Notes under the pieces: generated by a model
What the model was told of the DNA's origin: nothing
The model's input: the letters and a program-made list of their open reading frames with translations, nothing else
The model's database searches: none
Shown: one piece after another, positions 33,372 through 42,440 of the stretch
Layout of the letters: each line of letters begins with the position of its first letter
Numbering within the stretch: position 1 is the stretch's first letter
Program-made: the position numbers and the translations under genes
Source of the DNA: DASQFQ01 sp963802905
GTDB taxonomy: Bacteria > Actinomycetota > Thermoleophilia > Solirubrobacterales > Solirubrobacteraceae
Assembly: GCA_963802905.1 (NCBI GenBank)
Contig: CAWDKH010000023.1
Location: 1-64,000, forward strand
Length of the DNA: 64,000 nucleotides
Reading direction: 5' to 3'

Positions 33372-34970
33372 CTACGCGCGGCCGGAGCCGCCGCCAATCG
33401 GGAGTTCTCCCCAGGCGGCGAGGCCGTGCTCCATGGCGAACAGCGCCGCCGCCGCGCGCGTCGAGACGCCGATCTTGCCGTAGGCGTTCTGGATGTGGCG
33501 ATCGGTCGTCTTGGCCGAGATCCCGAGCGCGCGGGCGACCTGCTTGGTCTGCAGCCCGCGCGCCAGCAGACCGAGGACCTCCGCCTCGCGCTCGGTCAGC
33601 CCTGCTGGGCGCTCCATCCGCGGCACCGGCTGCCCCGCCGCCTCGAGCACCGCGGTGACCGCGGTGACGTCGAGCCGCCCCGCGCTCGCCTCGCGTCCCA
33701 GTGTGGCCGCGGCCTCGTCCGCCGACAGCGCCGCACGGTGGGGCCGCGGCTCCGTCATGGCGCAGTAGGCGTCGGCGGCGGCGAGCAGGCGCGCCGCGAG
33801 CGGGAGCGCAGCGGCAGCGGCGCCGCGGTGGTAGCCCGAACCGTCGAGGCGCTCGTGGTGGGCGCTGGCGACCGACGCCAGCGCGGCGAGCGACGGTGAG
33901 TGGCTGAGCACTCGCTCGGAGTGGTAGGCGTGCAGCCGCACACGCTCCCACTCGTCAGGCGCGAGCGGCCCAGGCTTGTGCCAGATCCGCAGCGGGATCG
34001 CGACCCGCCCCAAGTCGTGGACGAGCGCCGCGCGGCGCACGCCCACCGGGTCCACTCCGTGGGCGCGGCACCGCTCCGCAGCCGCGCCGGCCATCTGCGC
34101 CACGCCCGCCGAGTGCCCGACCAGGTAGGGCGAGGCGAGGTCGGCGAAGTCCCCCATCGCGGCGAGTGCGCGGTCGATCGCCTCGCCGTCGAGGTCCAGC
34201 CCCGGCGCCGGCTCGGCCGCGAGCAGGCGGTCCCAAGCCGACCCCTCGGCGACGCCGGCGAAGATCTCCTCGACGTCGTCGGCGAGCCGGGTGGCGACGA
34301 CCGGGTCGAAGGCGTGCCCCGCGCGGCTGCGCACCACCCGCGCGGCCACGTCGGGACCGCCGATCATGCGGTGGAAGGTGGCGTCGCGGGCGACGTGCAC
34401 GATGCGCACGGCGAGCGGGATCCCCTCGCCACTGGCGCGTCCCAGCGCCCCCTTGCCGTCCCAGCGCTCGGTGAAGGCGGCGAACAGCCCCTGGATCGAC
34501 GGTGGCAGCCCCAGCCGGTCGGTCAGCATCTCCCCGACCTCGCACAGCGCTGCGAGGTGGCGCGGATAGCTACTGACCGCGCGCGGCAGCTTGCGGGCGG
34601 CCGCCACGGCCCGCACCGGCGCCGGCCCCTCCAGCGGCGCGAGCGCGCGCAGGGTGCCGAGCATGGACTCGCGCGGCGACCCGAACATGCTCGGCGCGAG
34701 GTGCGACACCAGCGCCGACTCGTCGAACAGGTCCGCCGCCACCTCCGCGTCGGCCGTGCAGCCGACGTAGAACAGCAGGCACCCGTAGTAGGTCTGCCGC
34801 GCCGTCTCGTCGTCGACGCCGAGCCGCTCGCTCAGCCGCATCGCCGCGAGCGTGCTCTCGAGCCCGTGCTCGAGCGGGAGCCTGGTGGCGAGGTCCGTGG
34901 CCAGGGAGAGGGCCGCGATGACCTCCGCGGCGCGAACGCGCTCCCCGACCGGGGATGCGTTCTCCGACAC
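33372..34970 (-). CDS. HD-GYP-type phosphohydrolase fused to a LuxR-type DNA-binding domain
   Basis: A 532-residue cytoplasmic regulator. The N-terminal half is a divergent HD-related region (about 20-200). The second half (about 275-420) has HD-GYP features: HSAGVAQMAG, ALVHDLGRVAIP (HD), IWHKPGPL, RLHAYHSERVL and AHHERLDGSGYHRG, where the GYP is changed to GYH. A LuxR/GerE helix-turn-helix follows at about 455-515 (LTEREAEVLGLLARGLQTKQVARALGISAKTTDRHIQNAYGK-type pattern). This joins a possible cyclic-dinucleotide enzyme or sensor directly to DNA binding. The GTG at 34970 is the start. The helicase gene upstream is on the same strand, 16 bp away. Confidence 0.88.
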   Translation of the reverse strand: MSENASPVGERVRAAEVIAALSLATDLATRLPLEHGLESTLAAMRLSERLGVDDETARQTYYGCLLFYVGCTADAEVAADLFDESALVSHLAPSMFGSPRESMLGTLRALAPLEGPAPVRAVAAARKLPRAVSSYPRHLAALCEVGEMLTDRLGLPPSIQGLFAAFTERWDGKGALGRASGEGIPLAVRIVHVARDATFHRMIGGPDVAARVVRSRAGHAFDPVVATRLADDVEEIFAGVAEGSAWDRLLAAEPAPGLDLDGEAIDRALAAMGDFADLASPYLVGHSAGVAQMAGAAAERCRAHGVDPVGVRRAALVHDLGRVAIPLRIWHKPGPLAPDEWERVRLHAYHSERVLSHSPSLAALASVASAHHERLDGSGYHRGAAAAALPLAARLLAAADAYCAMTEPRPHRAALSADEAAATLGREASAGRLDVTAVTAVLEAAGQPVPRMERPAGLTEREAEVLGLLARGLQTKQVARALGISAKTTDRHIQNAYGKIGVSTRAAAALFAMEHGLAAWGELPIGGGSGRA

Positions 34971-34986
34971 AGATGGACCGTAACGG

Positions 34987-37143
34987 CTACGCCACGGAGC
35001 GCAACCGCTTGCGCGGCTTGCCGCGCAGCTCGCGCACGACCGACTGGAGCAGCGCCTCGGACTCGTCGCGGCGGCCGTCGGTGACCGCGTCGACGATCCC
35101 GCGCTTCTTCGCGATCAGCTCGATCATCGTCTCGTCGATCGTCTCCGCGGCGAGCAGGTACCAGGCGGTGACCGCGTCCTCCTGGCCGATGCGGTGGCAG
35201 CGGTCCTCGGCCTGGTCGTGGATCGCCGGGGTCCACTCGAGGTCGAGGAAGGCGACGTTGGAGGCGCGGGTCAGCGTGATCCCCTGCGCGCCCACGCGCG
35301 TGGAGCACACGATCAGCTGCGGGCCGCCGGGCTCCTGGAACGCCTGCACCGCGTCCTCGCGCGCCTGGGTGGAGTCGCGGCCGAGCAGGTGCGCGGCGTC
35401 CGGGAAGCGCTGGATCACGAGGTCCTGGACCTCGCGGTGGCCGCAGAACACGACGAGCGGCTCGTCGGAGGCCAGGAAGTCGTCGATCCAGGCGAGCGCC
35501 GGGCCGAGCTTGCCGCGGGCGGCGAGCCGCTTCAGCGCGTTGAGCTGCGCCAGCCGCTCGGCGCGCAGCGCGGCGGCCACCCGGCGGTCGAGCTCGGACA
35601 GGTCGAGCGGCTGCTCGCGCAGCCAGGCGATCACGTCCTGCTCGGCGAGCCGGTACTCGCGCTCGTTCTCGAGCGCGACCGGCACGACGACCTGGCGCTT
35701 GCGCGGGAGCTGCGGCAGCACGTCGGCCTTCACCCGCCGCACGAAGCAGGAGCGGCGCAGGTGCCAGTGGATGCGCTCCTCCGCCCCCACGCCCTGGAAG
35801 CGGCGCGAGAAGCGCGCGCCCGAGCCGAACTCCTCGAGCCGGCCGAGCACCCGCAGCTGGGCGATCAGCTCGTCGGGGTGGTTCATCACCGGCGTCCCGG
35901 TCAGCGCGAGCCGCAGCGCGCCGTCGGGCAGCCCCTCGGCGAGCCGGCGCACCGCGCGCGTGCGCTTGGCGCGCGGGTTCTTGACGTAGTGCGACTCGTC
36001 GAGCACGAGCGCCTTCGGTCGCGCCAGCGACAGCCGCGCGCGGTGGGCGTGGACGATGTCGTAGTTGAGGATCGTGATGTCGGCGAGCTTCGGCGTGGCG
36101 CCGGTGCCGCTCACCACCGTGATCGAGCGCTCCGGCAGCCAGCGCTCGGTCTCGCGCTGCCAGTTGAGCTTCAGGCTCGCCGGGCAGATCACCACCGCGG
36201 GATAGGCGTCGTCGGCCTCGAGCGCGGCGAGCGCCTGCACGGTCTTGCCGAGCCCCTGCTCGTCGGCGAGGAACGTCCGGCGCGCCTTCAGCGCGTAGGC
36301 GACCCCGGCGCGCTGGAACGGGCGCAGCTCGCCGCCGAGCACGTCCTCGACCGCCAGCGCGGGCCCGTCGTGCGCGCGCGAGCGCCGCACGTCGATGATC
36401 GCCGCGTCGTGCTCGGCCCGCAGGCGCTCGAGCACGTCGGACGCATTCGGCCCCACCTCGACGCCGAACGTGCGCAGGTAGTGCTCGAGCGGCTCGAGCA
36501 GGTAGGGGTCGACGGGGAGCGAGCGGCCGTGCGCCTCGCAGGCGGGCAGCGCGAGGAACGCGGGGATCGTCTCCGGGTCCCAGTTGACGTCGAGCTTGAG
36601 CCGCGGTTCCCCCACGCTCTCGATCAGCGACAGCGTGGCCGGCGCGGGCTCGAGCCCCACGCGCAGCCGCTGGGCGCAGCGCATCGCCCGCTCGTCGAAG
36701 CGGGCGCCCTTCATCTCGAACAGCGTCTCGGCGACCTCGGCGGTGAACGGCAGCCACAGCCGGCCGCCGCGGTCGTCGGCGAGCGGCGCCAGCTCCTCGG
36801 GCAGCTCGCCCGAGATCGTCGCGAGCGCGAAGTGCCCGCCGCCGTTGAGCTTCCCGGCGCCGACCTTGCCGACCCAGCCGGTGACCGCCTCGGCCAGCCA
36901 CGCGTGGACGTCGGGGTGGACCTTCAGCCACTCGTGGCGCTCGATGACGCCCTTGACGTAGGGCGCGGTGCCGTCGGCCTGGAGCGCCCACCACTCCTTG
37001 CGCTCCCAGTCGAAGCGGCGGCCCGGGATGGTGCGGACGGCGTCGACCACCTCGCGCACGTACGGGAAGGAGAAGACCACGGACTCGTGGCCGTGGCGGT
37101 CGTGGCGGAGCTCGACGTTGTGGACGGGGTCGGCTTCGCGCAC
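34987..37143 (-). CDS. SNF2-family DNA helicase/translocase, SMARCAL1 (HARP)-like
   Basis: A 718-residue superfamily 2 ATPase. An N-terminal region resembling the HARP annealing domain (VVFSFPYVREVVDAVRTIPGRRFDWERKEWW) precedes the core. Core motifs are LRPFQRAGVAYAL, Walker A DEQGLGKT, DESH box (VLDESHYVKNP), LTGTPVMNHPDEL, then VVFCGHREV, VICSTRVGAQGITLT, and AEDRCHRIGQEDAVTAWYLLA. This order is that of SMARCAL1-like translocases that remodel stalled forks or RNA-DNA structures. No methylase or restriction genes adjoin, so a housekeeping repair role is more likely than defence, but neither is shown. Confidence 0.9.
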   Translation of the reverse strand: MREADPVHNVELRHDRHGHESVVFSFPYVREVVDAVRTIPGRRFDWERKEWWALQADGTAPYVKGVIERHEWLKVHPDVHAWLAEAVTGWVGKVGAGKLNGGGHFALATISGELPEELAPLADDRGGRLWLPFTAEVAETLFEMKGARFDERAMRCAQRLRVGLEPAPATLSLIESVGEPRLKLDVNWDPETIPAFLALPACEAHGRSLPVDPYLLEPLEHYLRTFGVEVGPNASDVLERLRAEHDAAIIDVRRSRAHDGPALAVEDVLGGELRPFQRAGVAYALKARRTFLADEQGLGKTVQALAALEADDAYPAVVICPASLKLNWQRETERWLPERSITVVSGTGATPKLADITILNYDIVHAHRARLSLARPKALVLDESHYVKNPRAKRTRAVRRLAEGLPDGALRLALTGTPVMNHPDELIAQLRVLGRLEEFGSGARFSRRFQGVGAEERIHWHLRRSCFVRRVKADVLPQLPRKRQVVVPVALENEREYRLAEQDVIAWLREQPLDLSELDRRVAAALRAERLAQLNALKRLAARGKLGPALAWIDDFLASDEPLVVFCGHREVQDLVIQRFPDAAHLLGRDSTQAREDAVQAFQEPGGPQLIVCSTRVGAQGITLTRASNVAFLDLEWTPAIHDQAEDRCHRIGQEDAVTAWYLLAAETIDETMIELIAKKRGIVDAVTDGRRDESEALLQSVVRELRGKPRKRLRSVA

Positions 37144-37183
37144 CGTACGGAGGCTAGACGGCGATCCGTACGCTGCCGGGCCG

Positions 37184-38368
37184 ATGGGCCTGCGCCGCTA
37201 CCGCGACCTGCTCCGCACTCCCGGCGTCGCGCCGCTGATGCTGGCCGCCTTCGTCGGGCGGATGCCGTACGGGATGAACATCCTCGCCGTCATCCTGCTG
37301 CTGCGCGCCGCAGGCTTCGACTACGCCGAGGTCGGGATCGTCACCGCGGCCTCCGGGCTGAGCGTCGGCCTCGCGGCGCCGGTGATGGGCCGCGTGATCG
37401 ACCGCGTCGGGCAGACGAAGGTGCTGCTCTTCGCCGCGGTGTTCACGGCCGTGACCGGCACGGTGTTCGTCGTCGCGGTGCTCGAGGGCGCGAGCGCGAC
37501 GCTCGTGACCGTGCTGGCGTTCGTCGCGGGGCTCTGCGTCCCGCCGGTCTCCCCCTCGCTGCGCGCGCTGCTGCCGAGCCTGGTCGGGCGCGAGCGGCTC
37601 GACACCGCGTTCGCGCTCGACGCGATCCTGCTCGAGCTCGTCTTCGTCGCCGGCCCGCTGCTGGCCGCGGGTATCGCGACCGCGATCTCGCCAGAGGTGG
37701 CGTTCCTCACCGGCGTCGCGTTCCAGGTCGCGGGCGGGCTCGGCGTCGCCGCCTCGCCTTACTCGCGGCGCTGGCGGCCGGAGCCGCACGAGCCCGGCAC
37801 GCGCCGGGCCGGCGCCCTCGGGACGCCTGGGATCCGGGTGCTCGTGCTCGCGCTGGCGCTGACGGCGGTCGCGCTCGGGGTGCTCGAGATCGGCATCGCC
37901 GCATTCGCCGAGGAGCACGCGACCCGCGACGACGCCGGCTGGCTGTTCGCGCTCCTGAGCGTCGGATCGCTGGCCGGCGGGCTGTGGTACGGCGGCCACG
38001 AGTGGCGTCTACCGTCACATCTGCGCTTCATCGTCGTCACCGGCGTCCTCACCGCGGGGCTCGCGCCGCTGCCGCTCGCCGGGTCGATGCTGGTGTTCGG
38101 CGTGCTGGTGACGGTCGCCGGGCTCGGCCTCGCGCCCTCGACCGCCGCCGCCTACTCGCTGATCGGCGACCTCGCTCCCGCGGGCGCGGTCACGGAGGCC
38201 TACTCGTGGCAGATCGTCGGTTACGTCGCCGGCAGCGCGGTCGGCGCCTGGCTCGCGGGGGTGCTGGTCGAGCACGCCGGCGTGACCGCGGCCCTGGCGT
38301 GCGCCCCGCTCGCGGCAGCGCTCGGCCTGCTGCTCGCGCTCGCGGGCCGGCGGGCGATCACGGTGTGA
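37184..38368 (+). CDS. Major facilitator superfamily transporter
   Basis: A 394-residue integral membrane protein with about 12 hydrophobic segments. The loop after the second helix has the MFS-type PVMGRVIDRVGQTKV motif, and the middle of the protein has a long basic loop (YSRRWRPEPHEPGTRR) as expected between the two six-helix halves. A drug or metabolite efflux role is common for this branch, but no substrate can be assigned. It is divergent from the helicase (40 bp) and overlaps the convergent oxidoreductase by 11 bp. Confidence 0.88.
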   Translation: MGLRRYRDLLRTPGVAPLMLAAFVGRMPYGMNILAVILLLRAAGFDYAEVGIVTAASGLSVGLAAPVMGRVIDRVGQTKVLLFAAVFTAVTGTVFVVAVLEGASATLVTVLAFVAGLCVPPVSPSLRALLPSLVGRERLDTAFALDAILLELVFVAGPLLAAGIATAISPEVAFLTGVAFQVAGGLGVAASPYSRRWRPEPHEPGTRRAGALGTPGIRVLVLALALTAVALGVLEIGIAAFAEEHATRDDAGWLFALLSVGSLAGGLWYGGHEWRLPSHLRFIVVTGVLTAGLAPLPLAGSMLVFGVLVTVAGLGLAPSTAAAYSLIGDLAPAGAVTEAYSWQIVGYVAGSAVGAWLAGVLVEHAGVTAALACAPLAAALGLLLALAGRRAITV

Positions 38369-39314
38369 GGACGACCTTCCCGATGTTGCGGCGCTCGGCG
38401 ATCATCCGGTGCGCGTCGGGCGCGCGGTCGAACGGGACGGCCGCGGCCACCACCGGCTGGATGGTGCCGTCCTCCATCAGCTCGACGAGCGGGTCCATCC
38501 ATGGCCGCAGCGTGCCCGCGTGCTCCCACAGCCGCAGCATGTTGAGGCCGATCACCGACTTGGAGGCGCTCATCTGCTTGATCAGGTTGAAGCGAGGCAT
38601 CCGCACCGCGGCGCGGGCGGCGGTGACGACGTTGCGCTTCTCGCCGCTCATCACCGCCGACGCGCCGAACGCGATCAGACGCCCGCCGGGGTTGAGCAGG
38701 TTGTAGGAGGTGCGGAACGAGCGACCGCCGATCGCGTCCATGATCAGGTCGAACTTGGGCAAGCCGCGCTGTCCGTAGTCCACGGCAACCGCTCCTTGCG
38801 CACGGACCGCCTCGTGCTTGCCGGGTGAGGCAGCGCCGTACACCTCCGCGCCGAAGCGGTTGGCGAGCTGGATCGCTGCGATCCCGACGCCACCGGCGGC
38901 CGCCTGCACCAGCACGCGCTCGCCGGCCTGCAGCCCGCCGTAGCGGACGAGCCCGGCCCAGGCGGTCGAGTAGTTGACCGGGATCGCGGCGCCCTGCTCG
39001 AACGACAGCCGCTCGGGCAGGGGGACGATGTCCTCCTCCCCCACCACCACGCGCGACTGGTAGCCGCCGAAGTGCGTCCCGGCGAGCACGCGCTCACCGG
39101 TGTCCACGCGCGTTCCCGCGACCTCGTAGCCCACCACGGCCGGCAGCTTCGGAGCGTCGGGGTACAGACCGACCCGCGCCATCGTGTCGGCGAAGTTCAC
39201 GCCGCAGGCCCGCACGTCGATCGCCACCTGGCCCGGCCCAGGCTCCGGATCGGGGCGCTCCTCGACCTGCAGGACCTCGGGCGGTCCCGCTTTGGTGATG
39301 ACGACCGCGCGCAC
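38358..39314 (-). CDS. Zinc-independent medium-chain quinone oxidoreductase (MDR family)
   Basis: NADPH-dependent reductase of the quinone oxidoreductase/VAT-1-like group. In 318 residues are MRAVVITKAGPPEVLQVEE, GVNFADTMARVGLYP, PAVVGYEVAGT, AAIPVNYSTAWAGL, the nucleotide motif AAAGGVGIAAIQLA and a C-terminal RNIGKVVL end. The cysteine and histidine zinc ligands of alcohol dehydrogenases are lacking. It begins immediately after the stop of the universal stress gene, and the two plus the APC transporter are transcribed together. Confidence 0.9.
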   Translation of the reverse strand: MRAVVITKAGPPEVLQVEERPDPEPGPGQVAIDVRACGVNFADTMARVGLYPDAPKLPAVVGYEVAGTRVDTGERVLAGTHFGGYQSRVVVGEEDIVPLPERLSFEQGAAIPVNYSTAWAGLVRYGGLQAGERVLVQAAAGGVGIAAIQLANRFGAEVYGAASPGKHEAVRAQGAVAVDYGQRGLPKFDLIMDAIGGRSFRTSYNLLNPGGRLIAFGASAVMSGEKRNVVTAARAAVRMPRFNLIKQMSASKSVIGLNMLRLWEHAGTLRPWMDPLVELMEDGTIQPVVAAAVPFDRAPDAHRMIAERRNIGKVVLTP

Positions 39315-39734
39315 CTAGGCGGTGGCGCGGACGACCAACACGGGGCGCTCGGAGAGGTGCAGCAGCTTGTGGGCCGTCGAGCCGACCAGCGCGCCCTTCA
39401 GCGGCTTCTCGCCGTAGGAGCCGACGACGATCATCTGGGCGCCGACGTCGTCGGCAACCGCCACCAGCCCGGTGCTGGGGCGGTCGTTGACCAGCTCCGC
39501 GCGCGCGGGCACGCCCGCCGCCTCCGCCTGCTGCTTCGCCTCGGCGAGGTGCGCCTCACCGAGCTCGCGCAGCGACTTCAGCATCTCGCCGACATCGCCG
39601 CCCGCCGGGTTCGCCCAGTAGGCGAACGCGAAGACGACGCGCACGTCGAGCGCCTTGGCCAGCCGCATCGCCTCACTCGCGGCGGCGCGCGCGCCGGGCG
39701 TGCCGTCGTAGCCGACGACGAGGTCGTCGGCCAT
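39315..39734 (-). CDS. Universal stress protein (UspA family)
   Basis: A single-domain 139-residue Usp protein. It has the early Asp in LVVGYDGTPGARAA and the ATP-binding glycine pattern near the end (VVGSYGEKPLKGALVGSTAHKLLHLSERPVLVV). This is the ATP-binding subtype. The ATG overlaps the stop of the APC transporter (TGATG), so its level may follow that of the transporter. Usp domains often accompany APC transporters, here as a separate gene. Confidence 0.92.
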   Translation of the reverse strand: MADDLVVGYDGTPGARAAASEAMRLAKALDVRVVFAFAYWANPAGGDVGEMLKSLRELGEAHLAEAKQQAEAAGVPARAELVNDRPSTGLVAVADDVGAQMIVVGSYGEKPLKGALVGSTAHKLLHLSERPVLVVRATA

Positions 39735-41248
39735 CAGGCGACGCCCGCGGTCTCGGCCGGCAGCGTCGGCGGCGGATCCTCGAGCGAGCCGGGGTCGGCG
39801 ACCTCGGCCTTGCGCCCGAAGAAGTCACGGTGCCCGGCGGCATACCACCACAGCATCAGCACCACGCCGAACAGCATCAGGCCGATCCCGATGACGAGCG
39901 GCGGGCCGAGGCCGAGCCAGGAGTCGCCCGACTCGGAGTTCTCGGGCTTCGAGAGGTCGATGATCGACTTGATCAGGACCCAGGTGAGGATCGCTCCGCC
40001 GAGCACCGGCGCGACGCCGACGAAGAAGAAGTTCTTGACGCTCTTGAACAGCTCGTGGCGGTAGTAGATCGCGCACGCGAAGCCGGTGATCCCGTAGTAG
40101 AAGGCGATCATCAGGCCGAGGGCGGCGATCGAGTCGTAGAGGATGTTCTCGCTCACCAGCGTCAGCCCCACGTACCAGACGATCGACAGGACGCCCATGA
40201 GGATCGTCGAGACGTGCGGCGTGAGGAAGCGCGGGTGGACGAGGCCCAGGCTCTCGGGCATCGCGCCCGCGCGCGCCATCGACAACGACGTGCGCGCGGT
40301 CGGCAGGATCGTCGTCTGCGTCGACGCCGCAGCGGAGGTGAGCACCGCGATGATCACGATCTTGTCGAGGCTGCCGAGCACGTCGCCGGCCAGCAGGCCG
40401 AGGGCGTCGCCCGACTCGTCGTTCTCGATCGTGCTCGTGCCCGCGAAGGCGATCGCGGCCGTGGCCACGAGCACGTAGATGCCCACGAGGATGACCGTGC
40501 TGGCGATCGCAGCCTTGCCGGGCGTCGACCCGGAGTCGGTGGTCTCCTCGTTGACGCACACCGTGCTGTCCCAGCCCCAATAGATGAACACCGCCACCAG
40601 GAGGCCTGCCACCAACCCGTCGACCGAACTGATCGCGAACGGCGAGAACCAGCTCAGCTCGGGCTTGATCGAGCCGTCGAGCGCGTCGCCTGAGTAGACC
40701 TTGTAGAGCGCGACGAACGCGAACAGGGCCAGCGTGATGATCTCGGCGCCCAGCAGGCCGACCTGCGTGCGCGCGGACAGCTCGATGCCGTAGACACAGA
40801 TCGCGGTCATCACCGCGATCCACAGCACGCCGACGAGCGTGACCGCGAAGACGGAGTCGGCGGCGGCTTCCCAGCCGACGAGCAGGAAGCCGTACAGCCC
40901 GGCGATCTGCGCCAGGTTCGCCATCACGATGATGTCGGCGACGATGATCGCCCAGCCGCCGATCCAGCCCGCCCACGGGCCCATCGCCCGCGTGACCCAC
41001 GAGAACGTGGTGCCGCAGTCCGGGTCGGCGCGGTTCATGTAGTAGTACGACGCCGCGATGAAGAGCATCGGGACGAACGCCAGGATCAGCACCGCGGGCG
41101 ACTGCAGGCCGACGGCGGCCACCACCAGCGTGAGCACCGCGGCGAGCGAGTAGCCCGGCGCGGTCGAGGCGACGCCGATCACCACGCTGGACACGAAGCC
41201 CAGCGCATCCTTCTTCAAACCCTTGTCAACGACGCCCTGGCTCGCCAC
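39734..41248 (-). CDS. APC-family amino acid/polyamine permease
   Basis: About 12 transmembrane helices in 504 residues, with the APC signature near the N-terminus (GVASTAPGYSLAAVLTLV) and FSWVTRAMGPWAGWIGGWAII in helix 3 region, FIYWGWDSTVCVNEET in helix 6. Likely importer or exchanger of an amino acid or amine. I choose the GTG at 41248 (ASQGVVDKGLKKDALGF) because the upstream extension overlaps the divergent ABC gene. Its closeness to the polyamine-type ABC operon suggests a related substrate (inference). Confidence 0.88.
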   Translation of the reverse strand: MASQGVVDKGLKKDALGFVSSVVIGVASTAPGYSLAAVLTLVVAAVGLQSPAVLILAFVPMLFIAASYYYMNRADPDCGTTFSWVTRAMGPWAGWIGGWAIIVADIIVMANLAQIAGLYGFLLVGWEAAADSVFAVTLVGVLWIAVMTAICVYGIELSARTQVGLLGAEIITLALFAFVALYKVYSGDALDGSIKPELSWFSPFAISSVDGLVAGLLVAVFIYWGWDSTVCVNEETTDSGSTPGKAAIASTVILVGIYVLVATAAIAFAGTSTIENDESGDALGLLAGDVLGSLDKIVIIAVLTSAAASTQTTILPTARTSLSMARAGAMPESLGLVHPRFLTPHVSTILMGVLSIVWYVGLTLVSENILYDSIAALGLMIAFYYGITGFACAIYYRHELFKSVKNFFFVGVAPVLGGAILTWVLIKSIIDLSKPENSESGDSWLGLGPPLVIGIGLMLFGVVLMLWWYAAGHRDFFGRKAEVADPGSLEDPPPTLPAETAGVA

Positions 41249-41327
41249 CGCGGCGAACCTACTCGACCGTGTAGTCCGTTGTCCAGGATGGACTACGGGA
41301 CTGTGCGTTCTGTAGGGTGCGCCGCGG

Positions 41328-42440
41328 GTGGAGACTGGACCGGACATCCGGCTCGAGGGTGTGACGAAGCGTTTTGGCGACATGACTGCCGTCGACGCGC
41401 TCGATCTCGAAATGCCGCGCGGCGCGTTCTACGCGCTGCTGGGGCCCTCCGGCTGCGGCAAGACCACCACGCTGCGCATGATCGGCGGCTTCGAGGACCC
41501 GACCGAGGGCAAGGTGTTCCTCGGCGGCGACGACGTCACGCAGCACCCGCCGTACAAGCGCGACGTCAACACGGTCTTCCAGTCCTACGCCCTGTTCCCG
41601 CATCTGAGCGTCGAGAAGAACGTCGCATTCGGCCTCGAGCGGCAGAAGGTGAGCAAGGAGGATGTCCGCACGCGCACCGCCGAGGCGCTCGAGCTCGTGC
41701 AGCTCGGCAAGTTCGGCAAGCGCAAGCCCGGGCAGCTCTCCGGCGGCCAGGCGCAGCGCGTGGCGCTCGCCCGCGCGCTGGTCAACCGGCCGCGGGCGCT
41801 GCTGCTCGACGAGCCGCTCGGCGCGCTCGACCTGCGCCTGCGCAAGCAGCTGCAGATCGAGCTCAAGCGCATCCAGCAGGACATCGGGATCACGTTCGTG
41901 CACGTCACGCACGACCAGGAAGAGGCGATGTCGATGGCCGACACGATCGCCGTCATGCACGACGGCAAGATCGAGCAGTCCGGCTCGGCCACCGACCTCT
42001 ACGAGCGCCCCCGTACGGAGTTCGTGGCGAACTTCCTCGGGGTGTCGAACCTGATCGACGGCAAACTCGGCCGCTCCGAAGGTGGGCTGGCCAGCGTCGA
42101 AACCCACGACGGGGCGCGGCTCCAGGTCCCCGCCGACCGCGTCGGCCCGCACGACACCGACTCGATCCGCGTCGGCGTCCGGCCCGAGAAGATCACGTTA
42201 AGGCCCGCCAACGGCGCAGCCAACGGTGACCTGAACGCCCTGCGCGGCACTATCGTCGTCGCCGCCTTCCTCGGCACCTCGATCCAGTACGTGATCAAGG
42301 CGCCGGGCGGCGAGGAGCTGACCGTCTTCGCACAGAACCTCGAGGGCTTGGAGCCGGACTCGTTCGGACCCGGGCGCGAGGTCGACCTGACCTGGAATCC
42401 CCACCACACCTTCGTCGTAGCCAAGGAGCAGAGCGAGTGA
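41328..42440 (+). CDS. potA: ABC transporter ATP-binding protein, spermidine/putrescine type
   Basis: Energises import of polyamine-like compounds at the inner face of the membrane. The 370-residue protein has Walker A GPSGCGKTT, Q-loop FQSYALFPHLSV, signature QLSGGQAQRVALARAL, Walker B LLLDEPLGALD and the switch His in VTHDQEEAMSMAD. A C-terminal TOBE domain follows (from about 270). Start GTG at 41328. It overlaps the binding-protein gene by four bases (GTGA) and heads a six-gene run. The symbol is by family; the exact substrate is inferred. Confidence 0.92.
   Translation: METGPDIRLEGVTKRFGDMTAVDALDLEMPRGAFYALLGPSGCGKTTTLRMIGGFEDPTEGKVFLGGDDVTQHPPYKRDVNTVFQSYALFPHLSVEKNVAFGLERQKVSKEDVRTRTAEALELVQLGKFGKRKPGQLSGGQAQRVALARALVNRPRALLLDEPLGALDLRLRKQLQIELKRIQQDIGITFVHVTHDQEEAMSMADTIAVMHDGKIEQSGSATDLYERPRTEFVANFLGVSNLIDGKLGRSEGGLASVETHDGARLQVPADRVGPHDTDSIRVGVRPEKITLRPANGAANGDLNALRGTIVVAAFLGTSIQYVIKAPGGEELTVFAQNLEGLEPDSFGPGREVDLTWNPHHTFVVAKEQSE

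Noticed and set aside
34987..37143. SNF2 helicase as part of a phage-defence system
   Set aside because: No nuclease, methylase or other defence genes adjoin; neighbours are an MFS transporter and a regulator.
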